Source of the DNA: Phytophthora quininea | Taxonomy: Eukaryota; Oomycota; Peronosporomycetes; Peronosporales; Peronosporaceae | Direction: 5' to 3' | Length of the DNA: 64,000 nucleotides | Assembly: GCA_011947345.1 (NCBI GenBank) | Contig: JAAVTG010000719.1 | Location: 1 to 64,000, forward strand | Shown here: positions 53,332 to 63,915 of the stretch, piece after piece | How the letters are laid out: each line of letters starts with the position of its first letter | Numbering within the stretch: the stretch's first letter is position 1 | Position numbers and translations under genes: made by a program | The notes under the pieces: model-generated | Told to the model about the DNA's origin: nothing | The model's input: the letters and a program-made list of their open reading frames with translations, nothing else | Databases searched by the model: none

Positions 53332-56144
53332 ATGTCGCTTGCCAGCGAGAGTTCGCTGGCTGAGGACTTGCAGCGATGTCGCCGTCTTGTGGCTACGATG
53401 CGTGGACAGGTGCTAGCGTCGTCGTTGAAGCAACAAGTTCTGCGGCAATTGGTCGCCGTAGTCAATCAGCAGCAACGACGGCTGCCAGATAGCGTTCTCC
53501 CCACGCCCCGGGAGTGCTACTTGAGGTGCGTTCTCTTTGCAATATCATTATTACTGTGCTAGAGCTGCTGGTTTGACGTGGCATGTTGCATAGGGAGCGC
53601 CGTGTTGATCACATCATAACGATTCAAAAACAATGGCGAAGGTTTGGCAGTCGAGCAGCTACTACCGTGAATACTTCTGAGAGGTTTGTACATGTTTGCA
53701 GACATTTACTACAGAAACGCATTGTTGCCAAGCTGAGAGTGGAGCAGAGATGGAAGACCAGACAAGGTATCGACGTTCTGTTTTGTTGTTGTATCCGTGA
53801 TAACCGAAGCCTTCGTCTGCACCTAGGCATATCTCGTTTCCGGAAAGCTGCGATGACAATTCAGCGTGTCTTTCGTGGCTTCTTCGTCCGGAAGCACAGG
53901 TGCGCAGGCTGATCACATGTTCGTGGAAATTAACTAACGTTTTTTCTCGGATACACGCGTAGACTCGACATCGCTTCTTATCTGCAGAGTGTTGTGTCAA
54001 GAATTCAACATCTACGTGACGACCGCGGAGCCTATCATCAAAAATGCGACAACCTTCGGCAGGAACTTGTGCAAGTCCGTTTGGATATCGTCTATGCTAG
54101 TGAAAAACTATCTGAACTGGAAAAAATTGCAGCTAGAAACGCTGCTAGAGAAACGAGACCTATGAGCAGAGATTTTTACATCCTGATATGAGTGAAGAGA
54201 TTAAGCACTACAAGCGCGAATTGTCGGAGCAAAAGAGCTCGAACGACAACTCGGAAGCAAGATGGTCGAGTTGAGGGAGTCGGAACCAGTCGTCCAAAGG
54301 GCAGCAGCACTCATCCAAGCGATCTTCAGAGGAATCCTCTGTCGAATGTGGCTGAAAAAGACGCAACGTGATCGGCAAAAGGCGAAGATTCGGTAAGTGC
54401 AAATAACAATAGAAATACTTATCAATAATACTGACGCCTTGTTACACCAAACAGGATGTTGCGCTCAAAGGAATTGTGCTATCAACGCATGGACTTGGCC
54501 TGGAGAATTCGCAACCGGCAGCAGTGGGAATCGAGCGCTCGAATTATCACCGGCCTATATCACATCCGCCAGGCGAAACTCGAACGCCTAAAGCTTCGTC
54601 AAGTTCGTGCTGCTAAGCGAATTATGAGGATGTATCGTGAAACACAGGCTCGGATTGCTGCAAAACATCGAATGCAGTGGCAACGAGCCAAGCTCCAGGC
54701 CAGCGCAATGGCTTCAAGAAAATGTTTGAGATCGAAAAAGATTGTCTGGACAGTGTGGGTTCAACTCGTGGAGAAAGAGACCGCTAGACGTGAACTTGTC
54801 GCAAAACGCGTGGAAGCAGGGATGGCAAAATGGATATGTAAAACAGCGACGTGGTTTCTGTCTGCGTATCGGAGACGTATAGCGCAGCGTGACGGATTGG
54901 CTCGTAGGGTCATCCAGAACCTCGACCCTCATCTTCTCCAGTATATTCGAGCTGCTGTGATGGATAAAGGCGACGATTCTTCACCTCTGTCAGCACTGCA
55001 CTCTTCTACGGCGTTTTTCTTGATGGTACGAAAGGATATATGGACATGGAAGCTCCCAGATCGGCAGTTTTACGTTCTTTCGCAGCGATACAAACTCCCT
55101 TTGGACTTGTTGCCGGTGAAAGAAATTTCAGTGTGGCTCACTGAAGGAGACTCGAGTTTTGTAGATCTGTACGCACCGCTTCCAACGGAGACCCTGCGAA
55201 TCCTTGCTCGTTTGTCACACTATTTTTCCTGTCACACTCGTATATTGCAGCAAATTAACCAGATTCGTGCGGTTAACGAAGCTCGCATGTCCATCCGCGA
55301 TTATCTGGGGATGTTGTACTCTGCGAATCTCGTGCGTTTTTCACCTACAACCACGTTCTCCTCACGTCTGCGCCAACGAGCTGTGCAAATATTACAACAC
55401 AAAGATAAAGCGGAGTACCTCCCTGAAGAAGGAATGAATCGCCTAGCTATCGATAGAAGAAATGATTTTACTACGTTTCACTGCCTATGGAATCAGCACC
55501 TGTGCGAAGGATGTTTAGGTGCATGTCCAGGTCGTCAAGAGAGCACCCGATGCCAATATTGCGGCCACTACTTATACGAAAGAAATACCGTCTCGAAAGA
55601 TTTGCGACTGGAATCATTAGAAGTGTCGGACAATGCGTTTGCCCCGAATTCGATGAAGCCTCGGCAAATACTTTGGGTGTCGCCGAACGAAAAGTGCGAT
55701 TTTATAATACTCAACGCGTGCTTGCACGCGGAAGTGCCTCTAAGTGACGAAAGACGTCACAAAAACTCATTCGATGTATTGTGGAAACTGGCAATGGCCA
55801 CAGCTTATGGCCCTTTGGCCGAGCTCCACAACCGCTTACGTACTGGTTCTTTGAATGAATTATTGAACGCTTCCAGAGATGAACTTGACAACTGGACAAT
55901 GCATTGCTGCCTGCCGAATGGGAATGCAACATTGAACCTTTTCCTTGAGATCCTGAAAGAAGAATTGACTGCTGTCAATGCCCAGCTTTCTGCTGAAGCG
56001 CAAACTGAAGTGTTCAATACACAAACTTTGAAAGGGGAGGCGGTATCGTCCAAGTTAAATTCAAAGTTACACCGGAAAAAGATTAAGCAGCAGAACATGC
56101 GTCTGAAGCCTCTCAATTCAAATTCAACGGACTGTCGAGGGTGA
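53332..56144 (+). CDS. IQ-motif calmodulin-binding protein, multi-exon
   Basis: First ATG in frame is 53332 (MSLASESSLAEDLQRCRRL). Likely introns: 53526-53593; about 53766-53825 (60 nt, in phase, optional); about 53899-53962; about 54394-54454. IQ motifs: IITIQKQWRRFGSR (exon 2), AAMTIQRVFRGFFVRKHR (about 53850) and AALIQAIFRGILCRMWL (about 54310). Two single-base shifts are needed at about 54165 and 54235. A long last exon from about 54455 has more IQ-like helices (AAKRIMRMYRETQARIAAKH), then an uncharacterised region with Cys-rich CEGCLGACPG and CQYCGHYLYERN (about 55500-55580), which could bind zinc. Stop 56142-56144. Calmodulin-binding role inferred; I do not recognise the C-terminal domain. 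Confidence 0.65.
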
Positions 56145-56157
56145 TTCAAAGGGCTTA

Positions 56158-56924
56158 CTACTTCCTCACCTTCAGTAATAGACTCTTGTTGCCTTTAATC
56201 TTCTTCTGGAGCTGCATGATTCCAAACAGCAGCGCCTCAGCCGTTGGGGGCACCCTGGCACGTAGATGTCCACGGGGATGATGCGCTCTACGCCACGTAC
56301 GACTGAGTACGAGTAGTGGTAGTACCCGCCACTATTGGCGCAGCTCCCCATCGAGATCACGTAGCGCGGCTCTGGCATTTGGTCGTAAATGCGACGAAGC
56401 GCGGGGGCCATTTTGTTGGTGACGGTACCAGCCACGATCATGATGTCGGTCTGTCTTGGTGACGCGCGGAACAGCAGGCCCATCCGCTCGAAGTCGTATC
56501 GGGATGCAGCTTAGGTGATGACAGGGTCAAGTTAATTTAGTCAGCCTCAGAAATGTGGTAGGACAACGTACCGGACTGCATCATCTCGCAAGCACAGCAA
56601 GCAAGGCCAAAGGAAACGGGCCACAACGAACTCTTGCGACTCCAGTTGATGAGGTCATCAAGCCGAGTCACCACGTACTCTGCTTGCACAGAAGAGTGTG
56701 AGAAAACGTTGATTCAATGGTAAATAGCACCTACCGCTGCCATTCCGGGCGATCGAGTTTCCAGCCAAAAAGTCGGAGATGTTGCCATGCTGCAAAGCTT
56801 TGGAACGTGGCGGTTCGACTTCGTCTTGGACAAGCACGGTTGTGTGTAAAATTCGAGCCCACTGGGTCGACACCAACGATTTGGATGGTGAACGGCGATG
56901 ACGAGCAGACCCAAGCTTCCACAT
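56158..56924 (-). CDS. NDUFS7 (complex I PSST/NuoB subunit), copy 1
   Basis: Mitochondrial complex I subunit holding Fe-S cluster N2. Exons on the minus strand: 56924-56735, 56679-56572, 56509-56158, with phase-consistent GT-AG introns. Exon 1 encodes a basic, presequence-like [20 protein letters not shown] and then [20 protein letters not shown]. Exon 2 gives [17 protein letters not shown] with the first two cluster cysteines. Exon 3 has [40 protein letters not shown] and [11 protein letters not shown] run at about 56246 is one base short, breaking the frame before PPTAEAL; after repair it reaches LLLKVRK and a stop at 56158. All four cluster cysteines are present. Start less certain than for copy 2. 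Confidence 0.8.
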
Positions 56925-57164
56925 TGCAAGCACGTAAGACGTCGAAGTGCGCAATACTGGGAAACAACACAAATGATAAAGGCTTAATCGCTGGGCGCCC
57001 ATGCTGATTGTGTCGGAGAGGACTACTATAGCCAAACTCGCAGCGTTCCTGGACGAAAACACTAACGTCCACAACGATATATATATCAAAAGACGGTGAA
57101 TTGATCGGTGATGACGACACTTGGAAAGTAATTGTTGACGTCCAATGGGCGGACTGGTTGAGCA

Positions 57165-57517
57165 CCTTAACTTGCTCATGCCATCCAAATACGCCTTGAA
57201 GTAGGGATAATTGACGTGATCTGTGAGCTCTTTCCCGGTCAACCCTCCATTTCCGAGTGATGTCTTCCCGTATTGTTCTTGGAAACTCTGATCCCAAACA
57301 TCGACAACAATCTAGTGGGAGTCGTCAAGCGTTGGAGCGTGAGGAAGTTTTCCAGACTCGAGCCGAGCGCTTTGTCGTCCACCTTGTTGACGTAGTTCGT
57401 GTAGATTTTGAATTCGTCCGACTGCTTCAGTGCTTCCAGCTTCGTCAGATATTCTGGCCGCAATGTGACAGGCGAAGTAGGGGGTGTCATCAGTAGTAGC
57501 AATGAATGCCGATTCAT
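57165..57517 (-). pseudogene. RXLR/WY effector remnant upstream of NDUFS7 copy 1
   Basis: The reverse strand shows QSDEFKIYTNYVNKVDDKAL and, in another frame, GLTGKELTDHVNYPYFKAYL, in the order of the second WY module of the 60.2 kb effector. No N-terminal part. It ends just before the 5' region of NDUFS7 copy 1. Confidence 0.7.
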
Positions 57518-57655
57518 GCTTGAAGAATCGAATCGTAGTGATGGAAAGTTGAGAAAGAAGCTGGAAAATGGTTGAATGGGTGATTAACTCTGTCAAAGAA
57601 CTCGAAAAACATGAAACAACGGGTTTAATTTTACCTTAGGAAGACATCCAAAATA

Positions 57656-59628
57656 TCACCATGAACTTCCATAATGATTCGCTGGAGATTTATGACACCA
57701 GTTCTGCTCGTCTTGTGTTTCGCCAAATTTCGTGTTGAGAGTGCATGATTTTCGCCAACGATGAACTTTCGCCTTCGTCAGAGCGAAAATTGTCACATTA
57801 CACATGCAAACCATGCACAGATGCTGGTGCTTTCTCCTCCTCCTCTCGATCGTGATCCCAATCGCCAACCTCGACGAATAAAATGAGCTTACCGAATCCA
57901 TTTTCGACTGGGGCTCCATCGAGCTTGCCATCTAACTGGCGCGCACTCTTTTCGAGTCCACTGATCTCACACATCTCCAAGTCCGATGTCACTCTAAAAA
58001 GATCGGCGTAAACATGTTTTTATCTCGCAAGAAGTCTGAGGCCGACTGGGTCATAAAGTAAGTCTGCTGATGCCTTCTCGTCACGACAAAGTGAATTCTT
58101 GAGGGTGGAACGCGCTTCAAAATGTATTTCATCCCCTGCAAGTACAAAGAGTCTTGATAATCCTTGCACTCGCCAGATACTCCCCTGGGAAAACGCGCAA
58201 GTCAATATGTGTCGAGTTCTTCGTTCCGGTGAAGCTAGCAAGTTTTGAAGGACTGTCTTCCCAGTCGTCCATAAACCAATCTGGCCACTCGACGTTCGAA
58301 GCCGACAGGCACGGGACCGTGATGTCATAGTGGCCCAGATCATTTGGAAGCTTGACAGCATTGCTAAGAGACTTCGCAACACCCAGCTCTTATAAAAATC
58401 GTCCCATGAATGACGAGAACTTCCCTCCACAGCAACCTCCTTCGTGGCTTGCAAGGACAGCAGCAGCGACAAGTGGCTCGAGGGTATTCCCTGTTTGAGT
58501 GTTGGTCTGGGTTGTGAGTGGTCCCTGCAGATCGACAAAAGGCTTGAACATCTTTGTGCGCATCGAACAGTTCAGCGGTCGCAATATTGTCGTTGGACCT
58601 CCATCTCCAGCAAGTCGGTGCTCTCCCATTAGTGTCAGGTGCAGTATGTCTTCTTCGGGAGGCGGGAAGACGCAGCGACTGTCCCGATTCCCGTGACGAG
58701 AACAGGTTGCTTGCTGTGCCATTCGCGGCACTGATTATGACAGGCAGACCAAACGATCGAAACACATTCCGCATCATCCGAATCTCCTTCTCGCAAACTT
58801 CACGCGCCAGTTGTGCCAACGATAGCCCCACCCGTGGAAACTCGTCGAGGAAAAACACGCAGGCTTTAGTTCTTCTGTCCAACTCATCCGTGACTTCCTT
58901 TCGTGTGGCAGTCCCAGAAAACTTTGAATCGCCACGGAGTGCCCCAAGTAAAAACCTGTACAAGTGCAAGTTTTCCATCGCTTCGAAATCAAAGACAGAT
59001 CCGTCATTCGTTGCCATCGCCGCCAAATCGTTCGTAATACAAGCTTTGAACGCCACTGCCCTCGAGCGAAACTCGCTGTATATCGGTTGTTCCAAGTCCC
59101 CAGCGCTGGAACATAAAACATAGAACACATCGAGTTCGTCTCTGGCATCCAAGTTGAAGGACATTTGAGTCTTTCCGGTGCCCGTCGAGTTCTCCAGCAC
59201 AAAAAAATGGGGTTTTCGAAGTCTTTTGCTGAGCCACGCCCGCCAAGGTTCGCACCAATTCAGTCACCTCCGCAGAGTCTTTGAGGTTTTGCGCAATTGT
59301 TGTGTATGCCTCAAAAGTTGTCGAACTGGGGTCATCAACTTCCAGTTGATACTCTGAGGAGTCAGGAAGTTGTGTCAGAATGTGGATGGAATTCCAGAGC
59401 CCGGTAGCTGGACGGACCTTGGTAAGGACGGCTTTGATCATAGCAATGTCGCTGAGTTCATCCTTCAGCAAGGCCTTGACCTTCTTCTGCGTGATCCCGC
59501 TCCTTTGCATACTCTTCACGTCCGGGCTGTCCGCTTTTAACCACGTTTCGCCTGATTCTGAAGTAAACAGCTCCAGGTCGTCCGCCTCAATCGACCTTGA
59601 GTCCAAAAGCTTCTTCTTTCTCTTGCAT
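57656..59628 (-). pseudogene. Crinkler-like (CRN C-terminal domain type) P-loop protein, broken
   Basis: An ATG at 59628 is frame-shifted from the following RSIEADDLELFTSESGETWL. The main part (59600-58400) includes SSTTFEAYTTIAQNLKD, Walker A LENSTGTGKTQMSFNL (about 59190-59145; frame changes at a run of seven A on the plus strand), FRSRAVAFKACITNDLAAMA and Walker B-like KACVFFLDEFPRVGLSLAQL. It then breaks into several frames down to about 57.7 kb. This wording is typical of Crinkler-family C-terminal P-loop regions in Phytophthora, as remembered. The secretion-associated LFLAK N-terminus is absent, so it is either a CRN C-terminal relic or a related cytoplasmic protein. Probably a pseudogene. 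Confidence 0.6.
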
Positions 59629-59707
59629 TAATCCTACATTTCGAGCTCGAAGGCTTTTCATTCTCGAATTTGCCCCCAACCGCTAAGTCCCGACACAGAA
59701 TATCCTC

Positions 59708-60019
59708 GTGCGCTTTTCGTACCTGCTGATCTCCGCTGTTGTGGCTTCCATCGCTGTTGTTTCCTCAGCTGCAGCTAACGTCTCAAAGACTGCTATGTCA
59801 GTTGGTACTTCGATCAAGGACATCAAATTCCTGCGAGGTCTCAAGAGCGACAACAAAGAGGACGCCTGGAAGGAAGAAAGAGGCAATGTCTCGGGTGTCT
59901 TCGGACAAGCAAACTACGGCAAGCGAGCTGCCATAGAGGCCCAGGCCATCAATAACGAGGAGCTCTTACGGCAAATGAAAAGCAACGGAACCGTGAGAAT
60001 TCCAATGTTCAATCGATGA
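59708..60019 (+). CDS. Small secreted RXLR-like (KFLR...EER) candidate, start codon GTG
   Basis: About 104 residues with a signal-peptide-like start (LLISAVVASIAVVSSAAA), a degenerate RXLR as KFLRG (residues about 40-44) and an intact dEER-type block DAWKEER (about 52-58). The short C-terminus has no WY module. The codon at the expected start is GTG, and an in-frame TAA lies 24 nt upstream with no ATG between, so the start has been lost or there is an unseen upstream exon. Probably a decayed effector, or one still read from a later Met, which would lose the signal peptide. Stop 60017-60019. Confidence 0.5.
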   Translation: MRFSYLLISAVVASIAVVSSAAANVSKTAMSVGTSIKDIKFLRGLKSDNKEDAWKEERGNVSGVFGQANYGKRAAIEAQAINNEELLRQMKSNGTVRIPMFNR

Positions 60020-60185
60020 GTTGCCGAACGATTCACCAGTTTGAAAAACAATTTGGAGATTCGGATCTTGCGAACACCATCCGCGGCTCTTACAAAATAC
60101 ACCCCAAGACCTGCATAGGGTCGATCTTGGTGACTAGTAGGTCGCTAAAGCCACAAATGTTAACGTTTTAACGCGAGAAAAACTC

Positions 60186-60903
60186 TTACGATTGGATCTT
60201 GCTGAGGTACTCCTTCAAGTACCGATAGTTGACATGTTTCGTGAGTTCTGCTCCTGTCAGCCCTTCAAGTCCCAGTGACCACTTGACGTACTCTTCGGGT
60301 CTTTCCATCGCAGTCCGAACTCTCAGCTTCGCCAGAAATTCGGTTCGGGACTTTGGGAAGTAGATCTCGCCAGGGGATAGCTTATGAAAAGTACTCGACT
60401 GGAGCAGTTTGTGGTCCAACAGGTTGACGTAGTCGATGTAGATTCTCAATTCATCCGAGTCCTTGATGAGTTTCCACGGAGTTTTCTCGAGCCCCAACAA
60501 TGACCAAATGTTGATAGTCGGGAGGTTTTGGTCCAGCAGCTCGTCCAGTCTGCCTTCAAACTTCGTCAGGTATTTGCGGTAAAGTTTGTAATTCTTGTCC
60601 TTCTTGAGCTTCTCGCCAAACTTCTCGGCCAGTTTTAACTCGGTTTTGACCCTCTCAGGGGCCCAACCTAATTTGAACCAGTAGTCAATGTCTTCCCACT
60701 TCTCGGCCTCCTTGGCCTGCTTTGCCGCTCTCAGTTTCCCAGCAAGTGACGACATGACAGGGATTTGGATCCGCTCTTCGGCTTCTTTGACGTTTCCAAT
60801 TCTCAGGTGTCGGTCTCGGCCGAACGAGAGCGAGTCGATTGGCCGACACTGGGACGAAGGTGAGACTCGCGAAGCAGATGATTACCACCGCAAACAATGG
60901 CAT
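60186..60903 (-). CDS. RXLR-dEER effector with two WY-type modules
   Basis: Most complete effector in the window. ATG 60903 opens the signal peptide MPLFAVVIICFASLTFVPVSA. One shift near 60845 then leads to the RXLR motif RHLR and, nine residues after it, AEER, followed by IQIPVMSSLAGKLRAAK. Module 1: WFKLGWAPERVKTELKLAEK, NYKLYRKYLTKFEGRLDELL, LPTINIWSLLGLEK. Module 2: DSDELRIYIDYVNLLDHKLL, IYFPKSRTEFLAKLRVRTAM, LTGAELTKHVNYRYLKEYL. Stop at 60186-60188. The single shift may be a consensus error. Likely secreted by the pathogen and delivered into plant cells; the target is unknown. Template used here to recognise the other WY relics. Confidence 0.85.
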
Positions 60904-61104
60904 GGTGGGGGACTGGTAAATTGGAAACTCACCCGGGCTCGGTCTCGTCATTTCAAGCGGTTTACGGATCACCGGCAAGTGGTCTTGGAATTAGACACGA
61001 ACTTCCTGTAATCCGTACACCACAGGATCTATAACTTCAGAAACAGATTCAAGTTTGTTATTCTGCTGCTGTAGTCTTTGCCAAAGCCTCTTTGGCTTGA
61101 ATCC

Positions 61105-62124
61105 TTAAATTTCGAGTTCCTTGACGACCCCGTACACGATGCTTTCGTCGCTGGAGTCCGAATCTGCAAAACCGAACGAAGCGGAAGATGCACCGGTACT
61201 GCGGTGGATGTTGGCACTCGAATCGGTCAAACTAGAATCGAACCGACCCTCGTCAGGACCATGTTGGCTCGGTGTCTTTAAACGAGGTGCTTTCAACAGC
61301 CTCAAGGGGTTGGATGGCGGCATTACGCGCAAAGTGCTTTTGTCGGACGAAATGGTGGCGTCGCTCTTCCATCTTCCATGAAATTCACCTGAACCTGGAC
61401 TCCTAGCATGCTTCGTTCTTGAATTCTGCTGGTGTTGGTTGGGGATACGTTCGCCTTCGTTTGCTGCAGCATAAGGACCCCTAACATCTCCATCACCCTG
61501 ACCGTCGAAGCCGTCGATATGCTCTCGATCAACGCTCCTTTGTCGGCGCCAAGACGATGTCCTCCGTGAACGGGGGTCCAAAGCTGGGAACGGACTTGAC
61601 GTGCGTGTACGTCCAAGTGTATTTGCTGGAGATGGTAACATGGAGCCACGGTTCGTCGACTTGAGCTTATTGTTTCGTTTCTTACGGAGACGCCGTACCA
61701 GCAGTGCGACGAGCGCCACAGCCACCACGATACTGGCAGCAATACCGAGCAGAATCGTAGTATTCGAGTGGTCGTACGAGGTCGACACAATATTTGAGCG
61801 TCCGACAGCGGGACTTGGTGCTGGTCCACTCGATGGTTTCGTAGACGTTAGGCCAGAGCTACCCGATGCGGTCGAATCACCTGGAGATCCATCACAAATC
61901 ACAGCCTGTGAAGCTTGACATTGCTCGTCGTTGTCCACACAAACAGGTAACTCCACGACGGAGCCACCGATCGAGGAGGTTGTAGCGTTACGACAACTGC
62001 AATCTCTTGTCTCGCAGGAGGAGCCTAGCTGGGAACACGATACAAAACCGACGGGCTCGGCAACGCTGCTGGGGTCGAACATGTAGAGTTCCATGACGGG
62101 GACTAGACAGAGATCGACAGTCAT
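61105..62124 (-). CDS. Single-pass membrane protein with Cys-rich ectodomain
   Basis: The annotated frame starts at ATG 62124 but is open upstream to about 62200, where TCTACTCTAG could be an intron acceptor, so an exon with the signal peptide may lie further 5'. The ectodomain has paired cysteines (CSQLGSSCETRDCSCRN, CVDNDEQCQASQAVIC), then a Ser/Thr/Pro stalk, one membrane helix (ILLGIAASIVVAVALVALLV, about residues 124-143) and a basic stop-transfer RRLRKKRNNK. The cytosolic tail is about 190 residues, Ser/Arg-rich and disordered, ending in KELEI at 61105. Type I topology inferred. No known domain recognised. Confidence 0.65.
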   Translation of the reverse strand: MTVDLCLVPVMELYMFDPSSVAEPVGFVSCSQLGSSCETRDCSCRNATTSSIGGSVVELPVCVDNDEQCQASQAVICDGSPGDSTASGSSGLTSTKPSSGPAPSPAVGRSNIVSTSYDHSNTTILLGIAASIVVAVALVALLVRRLRKKRNNKLKSTNRGSMLPSPANTLGRTRTSSPFPALDPRSRRTSSWRRQRSVDREHIDGFDGQGDGDVRGPYAAANEGERIPNQHQQNSRTKHARSPGSGEFHGRWKSDATISSDKSTLRVMPPSNPLRLLKAPRLKTPSQHGPDEGRFDSSLTDSSANIHRSTGASSASFGFADSDSSDESIVYGVVKELEI

Positions 62125-62712
62125 GGTGCCAGTCAGAACCCAATTCTGAAGTGAGACCCTCGTACGTGGTAACGTTAGTCTTCGGTAAGCGTGGAATCCA
62201 GCCTAGAGTAGACTCTAGAGCACGATCGATATGATGTGAAGGATTGGGAGGTACACCGAAAGCTGAAGATGAATAGTGAAAAGTACAAACGCACACACAG
62301 GTTTCTTTTTCCCCATCTCGCGAACCTTCCGGGAGATCCAGGTTGCCTTTACGCTACCGGTATGCGGCAATACAAACCACGCGTGATCTTCAAGACTCTG
62401 TGGATTGTGCTGGATCGTTTCATTTGTTGGCCATTAGCAGTATTTGAGATCTACAGCTCCAACTTGGACGAACACTCCAATCGCTTCACGGCCATGATAT
62501 TGCTACCAGTTCGAACTTGTCTAGGACTGTTGCAATAGAACTCTGCTCACACAGATATCGCAGTCTTGAGCTTAGCTTAGCTGGTTTACCACCCTGGGGC
62601 GAACACCTTTACCTTCAATAAAGCCTACGTAGTTGACAAGAACTTGAAGCCCATCATTCCAACAGTTTTTTTCCTTGCGGAAGCTTCAAAGCCTAGTCGA
62701 CGTGACCTGCTT
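62125..62712. other. Intergenic between the membrane protein and NDUFS7 copy 2
   Basis: May contain the 5' exon of the gene at 61105-62124 on the minus strand. A plus-strand open frame at 62236-62538 has no recognisable domain. Otherwise nothing seen. Confidence 0.35.
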
Positions 62713-63473
62713 TTACTTGCGGAGCTTCAGCAGCAGTGACTTGTTTCCTTTCACCTTTTTCTGCAACTGGATTAGTCCAAACACCAGGGCCTCAGCTGTC
62801 GGAGGGCATTCTGGAACGTAGATGTCCACAGGAACGATACGGTCAACGCCACGCACCACCGCGTACGAGTAGTGGTAGTAGCCTCCTCCATTGGCGCAGC
62901 TGCCCATGGACACCACGTAGCGGGGCTCGAGCATTTGGTCGTAGATCCGGCGCAGCGCCGGCGCCATCTTGTTGGTCAACGTCCCGGCGACGATCATGAC
63001 GTCGGTTTGACGAGGAGACCCGCGGAAGACCATCCCCATACGCTCAAAGTCGTAGCGTGAACCAGCTGCATCAACACAGTTAGAAATCGATACGAAAGCG
63101 GTGGAGAATGGAGGAAATCGTACCGGCATGCATCATCTCCACAGCACAGCACGCGAGCCCGAACTGAACCGGCCAAAGCGAACTCTTGCGACCCCAATTG
63201 ATGAGGTCGTCGAGGCGAGAGATGACATACTCTACAAGACCAAGGTCAGTCCTAATGACGACGAAGCAAAATAGATTGCGAATACCTACCAGCACTGTCC
63301 CGAGCTGCGGCGTTACCGGCGACCAGGTCGGCGATGCTTCCGCGTTGCGTCGCTTTCGTCGTCTCGTTCGCGACCGTGGAGCTCGCGTGGAGCAATCGAG
63401 AGACGTTGAACGACACCACCGGCTTCGTGAACGTCGTAGCGCTCTGGCAAAGCTGCGAACTAAAGCGGAGCAT
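62713..63473 (-). CDS. NDUFS7: NDUFS7 (complex I PSST/NuoB subunit), copy 2, intact
   Basis: Exons on the minus strand: 63473-63290, 63231-63124, 63065-62713. The GT-AG introns are in the same positions as in copy 1. ATG 63473 in a good context (CCACC before it) starts a presequence-like [20 protein letters not shown] with [11 protein letters not shown]. The mature part has [77 protein letters not shown] and [20 protein letters not shown], ending LLLKLRK. All four N2-cluster cysteines are present. The usual Gly before the last Cys (PGCPP in most relatives and copy 1) is Glu here. Frame intact across all exons, so this is the likely functional gene. Confidence 0.92.
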
Positions 63474-63520
63474 GGTGGCGATCGATGGAGCTCCAATTTC
63501 CTGGTCGACTGAAAGAATCT

Positions 63521-63536
63521 GCGGTGAGGAATGGAG
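63521..63536 (-). promoter_or_regulatory. Possible initiator of NDUFS7 copy 2
   Basis: The minus strand reads CTCCATTCCTCACCGC, matching the CATTYYNCA core of the oomycete initiator, about 50-60 nt upstream of the ATG at 63473. Pattern match only. Confidence 0.4.
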
Positions 63537-63915
63537 AACACCGTCGGGAAAAGGAGAGGTCCAGCCCCGAGGCTGTCGACACCCTGCATCGATGTTGATG
63601 GCCACCAAGACGAACAAAGAAGTTTGAGAAACTCAAAGTTGTGGATGATAACACTGCTTCACTGTGAGGTGATCGGGAAACGAAGGTATTCGTCGGCCAT
63701 CAACAAGAACTGGCCATCAACTGACAGCACGAAAGAAATATGGTACCGCCTTCCCTCTAAGGTTGTCGCTCACTTTGTCTTTTGAGCTGGGCAGAATTGC
63801 TGCTGGGCGACAACAAGAACGGTGAGCTGTAGGTCGCTAACTTCATTGCAATCTTGTTATGCTCTGACACCTTCGTTTGATTTCCAGGACCCACTACAAC
63901 AGAGTCATCTCCCAA
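63537..63915. other. Intergenic between NDUFS7 copies 2 and 3
   Basis: About 380 bases with the upstream flank of copy 2 and the 3' flank of copy 3; no gene recognised. Confidence 0.4.

Noticed and set aside
53684..53701. 18-nt GT-AG stretch in the IQ gene
   Set aside because: Too short for an intron, and the reading frame is open through it.
62236..62538. 100-residue plus-strand open frame between the membrane protein and NDUFS7 copy 2
   Set aside because: No recognisable motif, and it overlaps the likely 5' exon region of the minus-strand gene.
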